From the NCBI GenBank assembly GCA_025808415.1, contig CP075525.1, positions 2,341,501 through 2,405,500 of the forward strand: a stretch of DNA of 64,000 nt. Reading direction: 5' to 3'. Below, piece by piece: positions 8,068-16,995 of the stretch. The first letter of the stretch is position 1. Each line of letters starts with the position of its first letter. This DNA comes from Cyclobacteriaceae bacterium. GTDB taxonomy: Bacteria; Bacteroidota; Bacteroidia; Cytophagales; Cyclobacteriaceae. Below the pieces are notes generated by a model. It made no database searches. It saw only the letters and a program-made list of their open reading frames with translations, and was not told the origin of the DNA. The position numbers and the translations under genes are program-made.

Positions 8068-10425
8068 TTATTCATTTCGTAAACACAGTACAGGGTTTAT
8101 CAATGATGCTTTAATAGCCTGGGAAGCAACCGTTAACCACGCTACTACCAAAGCTAGTAAACCTGCGGCTACAAAGTACCAGGCCTCCAGTTCAATATGA
8201 AAGGCGAATTGCTCCAACCATTTGGCCAGCAACCAATAACTTACTGGCAGGGCAAGCAGAATAGAGGTCAATACCATGCGTGTGAAATCACCCGATAAGA
8301 GCAGTACAATATTTGCCGAAGTAGATCCCAAAGCCTTTCGTATCCCAATTTCTTTTTGCCTCCGTTCAGCCGTAAAGGCGGCCAATCCAAACAGGCCCAG
8401 GCACGAAATAAGCACGGCAAATCCGGCAAAGTATCCCGATAAGGAAGCTACACGCTTTTCTGATTTATATAACCGTGCATAGTCTTCATCCTGAAAACGG
8501 TAATCGAAAGTAAAACCTGGATTAAACGATGAATAAAATTGTGTTAGCGATGATATGACCTCTTTCTCTCTACCTCCTTCAATCCTTATCATAACATTCC
8601 ATGTGCTGCCCGGATTGAGCACAAAAAACAAAGGATTAACCTGTTCGTGCAGTGATGAAAAATGAAAATCCTTCACAACACCTATAATTTCCAGATCATA
8701 CTGCCCCCACAGCCTGATTACTTTTCCAATGGGATCTTCAAGGTTCATTACCTTAATAGCAGCTTCATTGAAAATGATTTTTGCTGTATCTGCGCCATAA
8801 TCTCTTGAAAAAAAACGACCTTCAGCCAATTGCACACCAAGCGTTTCGAGCAAATCATAATTCACCCTGACATTTTCAAATAAGATCAGGTCATCCGGAT
8901 TCTTCCCCTCCCAGGTAAGTCCGCTGGTGTTGTTATTACGTCCCAGCAAACTATGGCCCATACTGGAAGCATTAAGAACACCCGGAATGTTTTTTACTTC
9001 ATTCAAAAATGCATCCAGTGAGGTTTCAACTTTACCCTCAATGGGAAGTTTAATCAGGTTGTCTTTCTTATACCCAAGACTTTTCTGTTGAACAAACTCA
9101 ATCTGTTTGTATATAACCAGTACTGAAACGATCAGTATTATCGAAAGAAAAAACTGGAATACCACCAAACCCTTACGCGCCCATAACTCACCCCACGATC
9201 CCTTCAGTTCACCTTTCAACACTGCTGCTGGTTTAAAACCCGAAAGAAAAATAGCCGGATAACTACCGGCAACCAACCCGGTTATGATTGTAATTGATAT
9301 AACAACCAACATTACGGTAAGGTTATTGAATGACATCGCTATTTGTTTATCGGTGATTAAATTGAATTGAGGCAAAAACAACCACACTACGGCTAATGCT
9401 AAAAACAATGACAGCAACGCAGTAATCAAAGACTCACTCAGAAATTGTACAGCCAGTGAATATCGTTGCGCACCCACGGATTTTTTGATGCCTACTTCCT
9501 TTGCTTTTCGCGATGCGCGAGCTGTGGAAAGGTTCATAAAATTAATACAGGCTATAAGCAAGATGAATACAGCAATAATGGCAAATAACCGCACATACTC
9601 TATGCGCCCTCCGGCAGGCTTTCCGTTTTCATAACGACCATACAAATAGCGCTCGGAAAATGGTTTGAGGAACAGGGTTACGTTTGATTGCTCATTTCTT
9701 GCTTTTACAAAGTCCTTGATCTTTTCACTTACAGCAGTTGCATCGCTCCCCTCATGAAGAACAACATAGGTTGACGGCCCATTGCTTCCCCAACTACGAA
9801 GCCATTCCTGCTCGGCTTTACGCTCCTCATAGTTCATTACAAAGTCAAACTTAAAGGATGAAGTAGAGGGTATCGGCTCAAATATGCCACTTACAGTAAA
9901 TACCTTTTCGTGTTGAAACTCCACCGTTTTACCTACAACATTTTCAGTAGTGTTAAAAAGCCTGAGTGCCAAATCTTTTGAAATAGCCATAGCATATTTG
10001 TCATTCAATACTGTATTGGCATCACCCTCAAGTAATGGAAATGAAAAAATATTGAAATAGTCCGAGCCCACATGGTATCCATCAGCCTTTACATTATGCT
10101 CACCAATACTTAGTGTATAAGGCTCTATCCACATGGTAGTGGCAGCATATTCTACTTCAGGAACTTCCTCTTTCAGGGTTTCAGCCAAGATACCCGGAGT
10201 AGACGTTGTGGTCATAATATTATAGGCATATTGCTGATGTTCCATAACCTGAAACAACCGGGATTCCTTTTTATGAAACTTATCCATAGTAAGTTCATCA
10301 CGAACCCATAGAAATATTAATAATGTACACACCAGGCCTGCAGCAAGGCCTATGAGGTTAATCAGGAAGTATCCTTTACTGCGAAGAAAATTCCTATAAA
10401 TAATGACCAGGTTGTGTTTAAGCAT
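8068..10425 (-). CDS. MacB/FtsX-type ABC transporter permease
   Basis: A roughly 785-residue permease with the Bacteroidota layout: TM1 near residues 18-40, a large periplasmic MacB_PCD domain, three TM helices at about 280-400, a second TM plus periplasmic domain (about 425-660), and a last FtsX three-helix block (about 670-780, with ERRQKEIGIRKALGST). Two copies of the RxxEIGIRKxxGA-type coupling motif are visible (AKEVGIKKSVGA and the one above). ATG 10425 is preferred over the upstream TTG. No ATPase gene is adjacent, so it must use one encoded elsewhere. The likely role is export of or response to a small molecule, peptide or lipoprotein, as for MacB relatives. The AraC-type gene just upstream may regulate it. 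Confidence 0.9.
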   Translation of the reverse strand: MLKHNLVIIYRNFLRSKGYFLINLIGLAAGLVCTLLIFLWVRDELTMDKFHKKESRLFQVMEHQQYAYNIMTTTSTPGILAETLKEEVPEVEYAATTMWIEPYTLSIGEHNVKADGYHVGSDYFNIFSFPLLEGDANTVLNDKYAMAISKDLALRLFNTTENVVGKTVEFQHEKVFTVSGIFEPIPSTSSFKFDFVMNYEERKAEQEWLRSWGSNGPSTYVVLHEGSDATAVSEKIKDFVKARNEQSNVTLFLKPFSERYLYGRYENGKPAGGRIEYVRLFAIIAVFILLIACINFMNLSTARASRKAKEVGIKKSVGAQRYSLAVQFLSESLITALLSLFLALAVVWLFLPQFNLITDKQIAMSFNNLTVMLVVISITIITGLVAGSYPAIFLSGFKPAAVLKGELKGSWGELWARKGLVVFQFFLSIILIVSVLVIYKQIEFVQQKSLGYKKDNLIKLPIEGKVETSLDAFLNEVKNIPGVLNASSMGHSLLGRNNNTSGLTWEGKNPDDLILFENVRVNYDLLETLGVQLAEGRFFSRDYGADTAKIIFNEAAIKVMNLEDPIGKVIRLWGQYDLEIIGVVKDFHFSSLHEQVNPLFFVLNPGSTWNVMIRIEGGREKEVISSLTQFYSSFNPGFTFDYRFQDEDYARLYKSEKRVASLSGYFAGFAVLISCLGLFGLAAFTAERRQKEIGIRKALGSTSANIVLLLSGDFTRMVLTSILLALPVSYWLLAKWLEQFAFHIELEAWYFVAAGLLALVVAWLTVASQAIKASLINPVLCLRNE

Positions 10426-10513
10426 GGATGTAAATTTCAAAAGAGACCTATTCCAATTAAAAAGGTTGCTTAGGATTTACCATACCCTTTTTAAAAGGTT
10501 ACATTCTTATATG

Positions 10514-10945
10514 CTATTTTATTGCAGTTGGCGAAACCCCAAACCGTCTTTTAAAGGCCGTAGAAAAGTGATTCGGGTTTTTGTAGCCAATGGCTCGGGC
10601 TACATCTACCACACGCATATTACCCTTCTGCAAAAGGCGCTTTGCAAATTCCATTCGTAATTCGGCAAGATATTCGAAAACACTTTTGTTAAAGGCCTTA
10701 CGAAACAGGTACATGAGCTTATTTGGATTAATACCAAAGTACCTTGATAGCTTTTCCAGTGTATGATCTTCTAAAAAATGCTGTATCAGGTAATGTCGTA
10801 TCGAACTGCAAACCTCACCATCTTTATCATTGAAGTGTCCACATTCCAGATCATTGTAGCTGACCGGCATTAAGGAATCCGCATGTGGGTGCAAAACCAC
10901 AGTGCTACGAGGATTTTGTATAGTACTGTGTTTACCTGTATGCAT
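10514..10945 (-). CDS. AraC family transcriptional regulator
   Basis: A 143-residue protein whose last 100 residues form an AraC-type double helix-turn-helix: first helix pair around LEKLSRYFGINPNKLMYLFRKAFN, second around VVDVARAIGYKNPNHFSTAFKRRFG. The first 45 residues are short and unstructured, so there is no full ligand-binding domain. The ATG at 10945 gives the longest frame; no longer in-frame version was seen. It lies 88 bp upstream of the permease on the same strand and is a candidate regulator of it. Confidence 0.8.
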   Translation of the reverse strand: MHTGKHSTIQNPRSTVVLHPHADSLMPVSYNDLECGHFNDKDGEVCSSIRHYLIQHFLEDHTLEKLSRYFGINPNKLMYLFRKAFNKSVFEYLAELRMEFAKRLLQKGNMRVVDVARAIGYKNPNHFSTAFKRRFGVSPTAIK

Positions 10946-11098
10946 CGTACGAATGGCTTATGGTGCATATGGACGAAATAAAGCGCTTAAGGTTACATCG
11001 AAATTTTAATTAATTAAGTCCATACCATTAAACAAAAAAGTGATTTCGCGTACTACCCACAAAATCATCAGCCGTGTATATGCCAAAAACAATCTTTT

Positions 11099-11683
11099 AT
11101 GAAACATATAACCCTCATTGGCTTTGCTACAATTATTGGAATAACCGGATGTATGTTCCGCTCACCTGAGAAAACAACCGGTATTGATTTCTCGGATAAA
11201 GAGCTAATAAAAAGAGGTCAGCATTTAGTTACGGTTAGCGCATGCCATGATTGTCACTCGCCAAAAATAATGACACCTGAAGGGCCAGTTCCCGATCCTG
11301 AGAAATTATTGTCTGGCCACCCGAAGGATGAAAAACTCCCTGCAATACCGGCCGGCAGCCAGAATTGGATATTGTTCAGTCAAGGGTTAACTGGGTTTGT
11401 TGGATCATGGGGCATATCGTATGCTGCCAATTTAACACCAGACGATACGGGTATTGGAAACTGGAGTTTCGAGCAATTTAAAACCGCTATACGCAAAGGA
11501 AAATATAAAGGTCTTGAAGGAAGCAGAAGTTTATTACCGCCAATGCCTTGGGAAATGTACCGAAATTTTTCCGATGACGAGTTAAAAGCCATTTTCGCAT
11601 ACCTCCATTCACTGAAGCCTGTTGAAAACCTGGTGCCTTCCCCAATTGCGCCTAATGAAATGGATAAGATTGCTTTAAAGTAA
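11099..11683 (+). CDS. Class I cytochrome c, lipoprotein
   Basis: A 194-residue c-type cytochrome. A lipobox (ITGC, C18) suggests anchoring to a membrane on the periplasmic side. One haem site CHDCH is at residues 49-53, and a likely distal methionine lies in LLPPMPW near the C-terminus, followed by the typical SDDELKAIFAYLHSL helix. Sequences of this type act as electron carriers or as subunits of alcohol or aldehyde dehydrogenases. No dehydrogenase neighbour is present, so the partner is unknown. Confidence 0.85.
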   Translation: MKHITLIGFATIIGITGCMFRSPEKTTGIDFSDKELIKRGQHLVTVSACHDCHSPKIMTPEGPVPDPEKLLSGHPKDEKLPAIPAGSQNWILFSQGLTGFVGSWGISYAANLTPDDTGIGNWSFEQFKTAIRKGKYKGLEGSRSLLPPMPWEMYRNFSDDELKAIFAYLHSLKPVENLVPSPIAPNEMDKIALK

Positions 11684-11744
11684 GGTAAGGTTATGCAGAC
11701 CATATCGTATTTATTTGTTACACCTTTAAATTTTATGGAGTTCA

Positions 11745-11849
11745 ATGATCCTTCTTTCGATCTTCTTTGGCTTTATCATACTGATGACGGCATCATTCCT
11801 GTTGTTTTGGTTCCTCCAACTTCCGGGAGGAATTACCAAACGCAAGTGA
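11745..11849 (+). CDS. Possible 34-aa single-span membrane protein
   Basis: A tiny frame, ATG 11745 to TGA 11849. It encodes a hydrophobic helix (MILLSIFFGFIILM start) ending in a basic tail (ITKRK), which is the signature of a small membrane protein. It follows the cytochrome gene by 61 bp. An overlapping frame from ATG 11735 gives a less plausible soluble peptide. The call rests on composition alone; no family is recognised. Confidence 0.3.
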   Translation: MILLSIFFGFIILMTASFLLFWFLQLPGGITKRK

Positions 11850-12155
11850 AATAGCCTCAGCACCTGACGGGCGCGCCAGCAAAAGGTTAAGGTTTTGTTA
11901 ACTTATTTTTAGTGATCAACAATAAGTTTCCACATAAAATTTTGATGGCAGTCGTAGCGAACCAATACAAATGGAACAGAGCACGGCTACACCAACGAAA
12001 ATATGCTGAAAGCAACCATTTACATCCTAAAATTCGGTCTTGTGAATCTTGACCATATCCTTACACGCAACGGTTACTTCAAAACCATTAGCATCATTTA
12101 GCGTTTCATTAAGTGAAATTTGCGGTCAACTCATTACGGATAAGATAACGGAAAA
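11850..12155. other. Intergenic region, no confident gene
   Basis: About 300 bases without a supported gene. On the minus strand a short stretch open from 12125 to the stop at 12027 reads like the C-terminal end of a protein (LNDANGFEVTVACKDMVKIH) but is closed upstream by a TGA. It may be a pseudogene remnant or chance. Nothing else was recognised. Confidence 0.4.
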
Positions 12156-12515
12156 ATGAAACAAGCCTTTTATTGCATCATTTTAGTATTGCTCTCCATT
12201 TCTACTCTGGCATCCGATCCAGATCGTTTTTATTCTGTAGAAAACAATGGATCAGGTATCTTCACTGTTTCGTACCACAGTAGGCAATCCGATAAAATTA
12301 AGGTGAGCATTTACGATAGCAAGAACAGGGCTGTGTTTTCCGAGGTCATTGTAAACGTGAGCACGTTCTCCCGCCCGTATAATTTTAATGGCTTGCCCTA
12401 CGGGAAATATACCCTGGTAATTGAAGATAGTACCGGTAAACACGAAGAAATACTTGAGTACCTGGTGAAAGAGAGAGGTCTGTTGCGTTTCCAAAAACAA
12501 GTTCCTGCCCGATAG
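12156..12515 (+). CDS. Small secreted beta-sandwich protein, unknown function
   Basis: A 119-residue protein with a signal peptide (cut probably after STLAS). The mature part (VKVSIYDSKNRAVFSE..., then LPYGKYTLVIEDSTG) resembles the small Ig-like or T9SS-tail-like domains common in Bacteroidota exported proteins, but ends in a basic tail rather than a classic sorting signal. Similar short stand-alone secreted proteins are frequent in this phylum. Function unknown. Confidence 0.7.
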   Translation: MKQAFYCIILVLLSISTLASDPDRFYSVENNGSGIFTVSYHSRQSDKIKVSIYDSKNRAVFSEVIVNVSTFSRPYNFNGLPYGKYTLVIEDSTGKHEEILEYLVKERGLLRFQKQVPAR

Positions 12516-12583
12516 TCAGCTGCTCTTAAACCTTACACAACTGAGCTTTCAATAATTTAGCCGCTTTGCGGTGTTAAATATTT

Positions 12584-12603
12584 ATCTCAATTTTAATTGA
12601 GAT
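12584..12603. promoter_or_regulatory. Perfect 20-bp palindrome over an operon start codon
   Basis: ATCTCAATT-TT-AATTGAGAT, a perfect inverted repeat with 9-bp arms, ends inside the ATG (12602) of the first gene of a four-gene operon. It could be a protein operator, or an mRNA hairpin that hides the start codon and controls translation of the operon. No regulator gene sits beside it. Confidence 0.5.
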
Positions 12604-13246
12604 GAATAATACCAGCTTTTCTTCCGGACCGATTCGCTCTTTGCATTACTTGCTTTTCCGAGCAAGGCGCCCTATGCGCCTGGTAAATTTCATCACCTTT
12701 TTCAGGATATTGGCCTTCCCCATTTTTATCTTTTTGCTTGTCCAGGGTAAATACGATTACTTTAAGTGGTTGCTGGTAATCAGCTTCTTAACTGATGCAC
12801 TGGATGGATACCTTGCACGGAAATTCAACGTGACCAGTATTCTTGGTTCACGTCTTGATTCCATTGGCGATGACTTAACCGTATTGGCAGCAATAATCGG
12901 GCTGTTCTTTGTGCACCCTCAATTCCTAAAAGATCAGGGGCTAATTATTCTCTTTCTTTTTATCATTTACCTGGTACAACTGGTGTATGCATTAATCCGT
13001 TACCGCAAAATGACCAGCTTTCATACATTACTGGCTAAGGTTGCTGCCGTTTTTCAAGGCGTTTTTATGTGTACTATGTTTTTTATAGAACAACCCGTTT
13101 ATAGGTTATTCTACGTTGCTGTTGCATTAACCGCCATCGAAATCATTGAAGAGATTATCATGATCGGCATATTGCCCACCTGGCGCGAAAATGTAAAGGG
13201 AATTTACTGGGCAGTGAAGATTATTCAAGATGAACAAAATAAATAA
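12602..13246 (+). CDS. CDP-alcohol phosphatidyltransferase family protein
   Basis: A 214-residue membrane enzyme with the complete CDP-alcohol phosphotransferase signature D65xxDG(x2)AR(x8)G(x3)D(x3)D (D65, D68, G69, A72, R73, G82, D86, D90). These residues bind two divalent metals and CDP-diacylglycerol or a similar CDP-alcohol. About six membrane helices follow. The family makes phosphatidylglycerol phosphate, phosphatidylserine, cardiolipin or phosphatidylinositol-type lipids; the acceptor cannot be told from sequence. ATG 12602 is used; residue 25 (M) is an alternative start and would remove an unusual basic N-terminus. It is the first gene of a tight operon (11-bp gap to the amine oxidase). 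Confidence 0.85.
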   Translation: MNNTSFSSGPIRSLHYLLFRARRPMRLVNFITFFRILAFPIFIFLLVQGKYDYFKWLLVISFLTDALDGYLARKFNVTSILGSRLDSIGDDLTVLAAIIGLFFVHPQFLKDQGLIILFLFIIYLVQLVYALIRYRKMTSFHTLLAKVAAVFQGVFMCTMFFIEQPVYRLFYVAVALTAIEIIEEIIMIGILPTWRENVKGIYWAVKIIQDEQNK

Positions 13247-13257
13247 CTACTTACTTT

Positions 13258-14601
13258 ATGCTTGATGTAATCGTGATAGGCGGAGGTTTTTCCGGGCTGG
13301 CTGCGGCACAGGCTTTACTGAAGTCTCACAAATCATTTATGCTTTTGGAAGCACGCGACAGGTTGGGCGGAAGAACTCATACGCAAAGACTTGAGGATGG
13401 AAGCTATGTAGACCTTGGCGGGCAGTGGATTGGCCCCACACAAGACCGTATGTATGCACTTTGCAAACAACACAATGTTCAGTGGTACGAGACCTACAAC
13501 GAAGGGAAAAATATTATTGATCTAAACCAGATCATTAAAACCTACACCGGCTTAATTCCAAAAATGGATGTTGCCTCACTAATCAATATTGATCTTTTGT
13601 TGAAGAAACTGGATCGTTTAGCAAAAGGCATTTCAGTGGAGCAACCGTGGAAGAACAAACACGCAGCAGCATGGGACGGCCTATCGCTTGAAGTATTTGT
13701 AAGGAAAAACTGCTACACAAAAAATTGTTATAAAGTTGTTCGGGCCGGTCTCGAAACGGTTTATGCCTGCGAGCTAAATGAAGTGTCATTGCTGCACGCA
13801 TTGTTCTACATTCGCTCGGGCACCAATTTGAATACACTCTTAAGTATTAAAGATGGCGCACAGCAGCATCGTATTAAAGGTGGTATGCAGGAGTTGACCG
13901 ATCGAATTGCTGAATCGTTGATGCATTCTATACGCTTGAATAGTGCAGTAAAGCAGATTATTCAACATGATAACTCGGTGACTGTCATAGGAGAAGGATT
14001 CTCCTATGAAGCCAGGCGGGCAATTGTAGCCATTCCCCCACCGCTTATCAAAGCAATTGATTTTCAACCATCGCTCCCATTACATAAATCTCAATTGCTG
14101 GATAAAATGTCGATGGGCATTGTTGGAAAGGTGTTAGGCATCTATGAAAAGCCATTCTGGCGCGATAAAGGTTTTAGCGGACAAGTAGTGGCCGATGAGC
14201 TAAGTCCATTTCAAACTTTTTTTGATTCCTCACCCGTTGACGGAGAATATGGAGTATTGCTGGCTTTCTGTATTGCCAACCGGGCACGTGATTTCTTTTC
14301 TAAAGAAGAAACAATGCGTAAGCAAATTGCCCTCAACTCCTTTGCGCGGTACTTCGGCAAGGAAGCTTCATACCCTAAGCACTATATCGATCATTGTTGG
14401 GCTGACGAGGCATGGAGCCGTGGATGCTATGCCGGCATTTATCCAACCGGGGCATGGACTAACTTTCAAGATGAATTATCCAAACCCTTTGGAAGGATAC
14501 ACTGGGCTGGCACCGAAACATCGGATATTTGGTATGGCTATATTGAAGGTGCTGTTCGGGCAGGCGAACGTGCAGCAAATGAAGTAGTTAAGCTAATTTG
14601 A
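13258..14601 (+). CDS. Flavin monoamine oxidase family protein
   Basis: A 447-residue flavin amine oxidase. The Rossmann FAD motif VIGGGFSGLAAAQAL is at residues 5-19, then the RLGGRTHT motif and the GGQWIG substrate-loop motif, and the C-terminal FAD-binding GRIHWAGTETS...GYIEGAVRAGERAA. C390 in WSRGCYAGIYP lies where eukaryotic MAO carries the cysteine that binds FAD covalently (SGGCYTTYFPPG), so covalent flavin is possible. The reaction would be oxidative deamination of an amine to an aldehyde with release of ammonia and H2O2. No signal peptide, so cytoplasmic. It sits between the phosphatidyltransferase and the nitrilase-fold gene with gaps of 11 and 3 bp. Confidence 0.9.
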   Translation: MLDVIVIGGGFSGLAAAQALLKSHKSFMLLEARDRLGGRTHTQRLEDGSYVDLGGQWIGPTQDRMYALCKQHNVQWYETYNEGKNIIDLNQIIKTYTGLIPKMDVASLINIDLLLKKLDRLAKGISVEQPWKNKHAAAWDGLSLEVFVRKNCYTKNCYKVVRAGLETVYACELNEVSLLHALFYIRSGTNLNTLLSIKDGAQQHRIKGGMQELTDRIAESLMHSIRLNSAVKQIIQHDNSVTVIGEGFSYEARRAIVAIPPPLIKAIDFQPSLPLHKSQLLDKMSMGIVGKVLGIYEKPFWRDKGFSGQVVADELSPFQTFFDSSPVDGEYGVLLAFCIANRARDFFSKEETMRKQIALNSFARYFGKEASYPKHYIDHCWADEAWSRGCYAGIYPTGAWTNFQDELSKPFGRIHWAGTETSDIWYGYIEGAVRAGERAANEVVKLI

Positions 14602-14604
14602 TAA

Positions 14605-15741
14605 ATGAAAAGAATAATACTTGTTTTAGTAATTATTGCTGTTCTTTATAGTACCTGGACATTTATTGGTCGCGATGAACTGCCACTAAAGCCAGATTCT
14701 TACTTAGATCAGATTGAAGTTATCTCAGCAGACGACTCGTTGTGCCACAGAAATATTGTGGGTATTCAGCCTTACATGCTTCCCACCGATTACCAAAGCA
14801 AGGACCATTTTTATGGAAAGCTGAGGACATACTTTGATGAAGCCAGTAAGGCGGGGTATTTCAAGACCAATACCGTTGTACTTCTTCCGGAATACCTTGG
14901 AACCTGGCTGGTGGTGAGCCATGAAAAACAATCTGTTATTGAAGCCTCCTCCATCAATTTTGCCATGACTTTGATGGTTCTGAGCAATCCGATTCAATTC
15001 ATACAAGCCTACAGAAAGGGGCAAAATGAAAAAGATGCATTTGCTGCTGCCCTGTTCAGAATGAAGGCACAAGCCATGGCTCACATTTATGCCGAGGTTT
15101 TTACGAAACTCTCCAGTGAGTATGCCGTCACTATAAATGCGGGTTCTATTGTTTTGCCCGGCCCGACTATTCGCAACACAAACCAGATCAATGTTGTTTT
15201 ATCAAAGCCATTATATAATGCCAGTTTCATTTTCTATCCTGATGGTAAAATTGATCAAATCGTAACAAGAAAATCTTTCCCCATTAGCAGTGAACAACCC
15301 TTTGTAAGTGCCTATCCGGTAAATGAGTTGCAGGCTTACGATCTTTCAGTTGGTAAAACAGCTGTACTCGTTTGTGCCGACTCGTGGTATCCTGAAAGTT
15401 ATGCACAGATTAGTGAACTGAAAGCTGATGTGGTATTGGTTAATTCCTATTGCTCCGGTGAAAATACTATGGCTATGGAGTGGAAAGGATATGATGGAGG
15501 TAATGAACCCGGTGATGTAATTGATGATGACATTGGCAAACTCACCGAACAGGAAGCTTGGATAAAGTACGCACTACCTGGCAGACTAAAAAGTTGCGGG
15601 GCAACGATTGGCGTAAATGTTTTCTTGCGAGGAGAATTGTGGGATTTAGGCAGTGATGGGCAGCCTTTTTTCATTAAGGATGGTCAATTACTTCCCGTGC
15701 AGAAATCTGATCAGGCTGGAATCTGGAATCTTTGCTTTTAA
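14605..15741 (+). CDS. Nitrilase-superfamily (carbon-nitrogen) hydrolase
   Basis: A 378-residue CN-hydrolase protein. The N-terminal 20 residues form a hydrophobic anchor or uncleaved signal, so the enzyme probably faces the periplasm. The catalytic triad is visible: E96 in VVLLPEYLGTW, K223 in TRKSFP and C257 in VLVCADSWYPESY. Family members hydrolyse amides, nitriles or N-carbamyl groups. It is 3 bp from the amine oxidase upstream and 3 bp from the C69 peptidase downstream, so the three were almost certainly selected to be made together. Substrate unknown. Confidence 0.85.
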   Translation: MKRIILVLVIIAVLYSTWTFIGRDELPLKPDSYLDQIEVISADDSLCHRNIVGIQPYMLPTDYQSKDHFYGKLRTYFDEASKAGYFKTNTVVLLPEYLGTWLVVSHEKQSVIEASSINFAMTLMVLSNPIQFIQAYRKGQNEKDAFAAALFRMKAQAMAHIYAEVFTKLSSEYAVTINAGSIVLPGPTIRNTNQINVVLSKPLYNASFIFYPDGKIDQIVTRKSFPISSEQPFVSAYPVNELQAYDLSVGKTAVLVCADSWYPESYAQISELKADVVLVNSYCSGENTMAMEWKGYDGGNEPGDVIDDDIGKLTEQEAWIKYALPGRLKSCGATIGVNVFLRGELWDLGSDGQPFFIKDGQLLPVQKSDQAGIWNLCF

Positions 15742-15744
15742 CTT

Positions 15745-16995
15745 ATGTGCGATACGTTTGTTGCCCTTCCGAAAGCCACACATGATGGTCAATTGCTGTT
15801 AGCCAAGAACTCTGATCGCGAACCTGATGAAGCGCAATCCATAATCTATTGTCCGCGAATGCTCCGGACAGAAGCCTCTGTTCATTGTACCTTCATTTCT
15901 ATCCCGCAAGTTTCCGAGACCTACGAATGCATTTTATCAAAACCATTTCAGATGTGGGGTGCGGAAATGGGGGTCAATGAATATGGCGTAGCCATTGGCA
16001 ACGAAGCGGTGTTTACCAAAGCAAAGTTTGAAAAGCATAATAATGGTCTCACGGGAATGGATTTACTACGGTTGGCCCTGGAGAGAAGTCAGTCGGCACG
16101 TGAAGCTGTTACCTGCATTACTTCACTTCTTGAGTTGTATGGTCAGAATGCATGTGGTGGCTATAAGAACAAGCGATTCTATTATCATAATAGTTTTTTG
16201 ATTGCCGACAGTCAATCCGCATTTGTGTTGGAAACTGCAGGACGGGAATGGGTTGTACAAGAAGTAAAAGACATAAGAAGTATTTCAAACCGTTTGAGTA
16301 TAGGAACTCGCTATGATCAGCTAAGTTCGGGTGCAATGGCATTCGCCAAAAAGAATAAATGGTGGAATGAGGAGGAAACATTTGATTTTCACCAAGTTTA
16401 TTCAGATTGGTTTTACACGCGCATGGGCAGGGCCGCCAAACGTGAAGCCTGCACGGCAGAACTTGCCATTCGCAAAAGAGGAAAAATTACAGCAGCGGAC
16501 TGTATGACTATTCTACAAACTCATAATACGGAGGAATCAACATTTAAACCTTCTAGAGCGAATACAGGTTCAATTTGCATGCATGCTACAGGACTACTAA
16601 ATCCAAGCAGTACCACCGGAAGTATGGTTGCACAAATCAGGACTGAGGGGCCACCTACTGTATGGTTAACAGGCACTCCGCACCCCTGCTTATCCGTATA
16701 TATACCATTCTTTTTTGGGACGAATGTTATCAGTAAGATTAAGCAGCCATCAGCAAAACCTGATGATTCACTCTGGTGGAAAGCCGAAATGCTTCACAAG
16801 TGGATAGGTAAGGATTATAAGCATAGAAAATCATTGATAAATGAGAATAGGCTTTCATTACAACAACAATTTATTTCCGATGAGCAGCAACTAATAAAGT
16901 CAAGTCCAACGGTTGCCGAGCTTGAGAATTTCAGTTCAGATTGCCTACAGAAGATCAATGAAGCATTGACCGAATGGTCATTACTCAGTTACTGA
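15745..16995 (+). CDS. Secernin-like C69 family dipeptidase
   Basis: A 416-residue Ntn-hydrolase of the C69/secernin type. The N-terminus MCDTFVALPKATHDG places Cys2 to become the nucleophile after Met removal, followed by the conserved LLAKNSDREPDE motif. The central GMDLLRLALERS and later NTEESTFKP-type motifs fit secernins. Cytoplasmic by sequence. It is the last gene of the four-gene operon; its end overlaps the 3' end of the convergent MFS gene by 15 bp. Hydrolysis of an amide or peptide bond is expected, with substrate unknown; its tight linkage to an amidohydrolase and an amine oxidase suggests one catabolic route. Confidence 0.85.
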   Translation: MCDTFVALPKATHDGQLLLAKNSDREPDEAQSIIYCPRMLRTEASVHCTFISIPQVSETYECILSKPFQMWGAEMGVNEYGVAIGNEAVFTKAKFEKHNNGLTGMDLLRLALERSQSAREAVTCITSLLELYGQNACGGYKNKRFYYHNSFLIADSQSAFVLETAGREWVVQEVKDIRSISNRLSIGTRYDQLSSGAMAFAKKNKWWNEEETFDFHQVYSDWFYTRMGRAAKREACTAELAIRKRGKITAADCMTILQTHNTEESTFKPSRANTGSICMHATGLLNPSSTTGSMVAQIRTEGPPTVWLTGTPHPCLSVYIPFFFGTNVISKIKQPSAKPDDSLWWKAEMLHKWIGKDYKHRKSLINENRLSLQQQFISDEQQLIKSSPTVAELENFSSDCLQKINEALTEWSLLSY

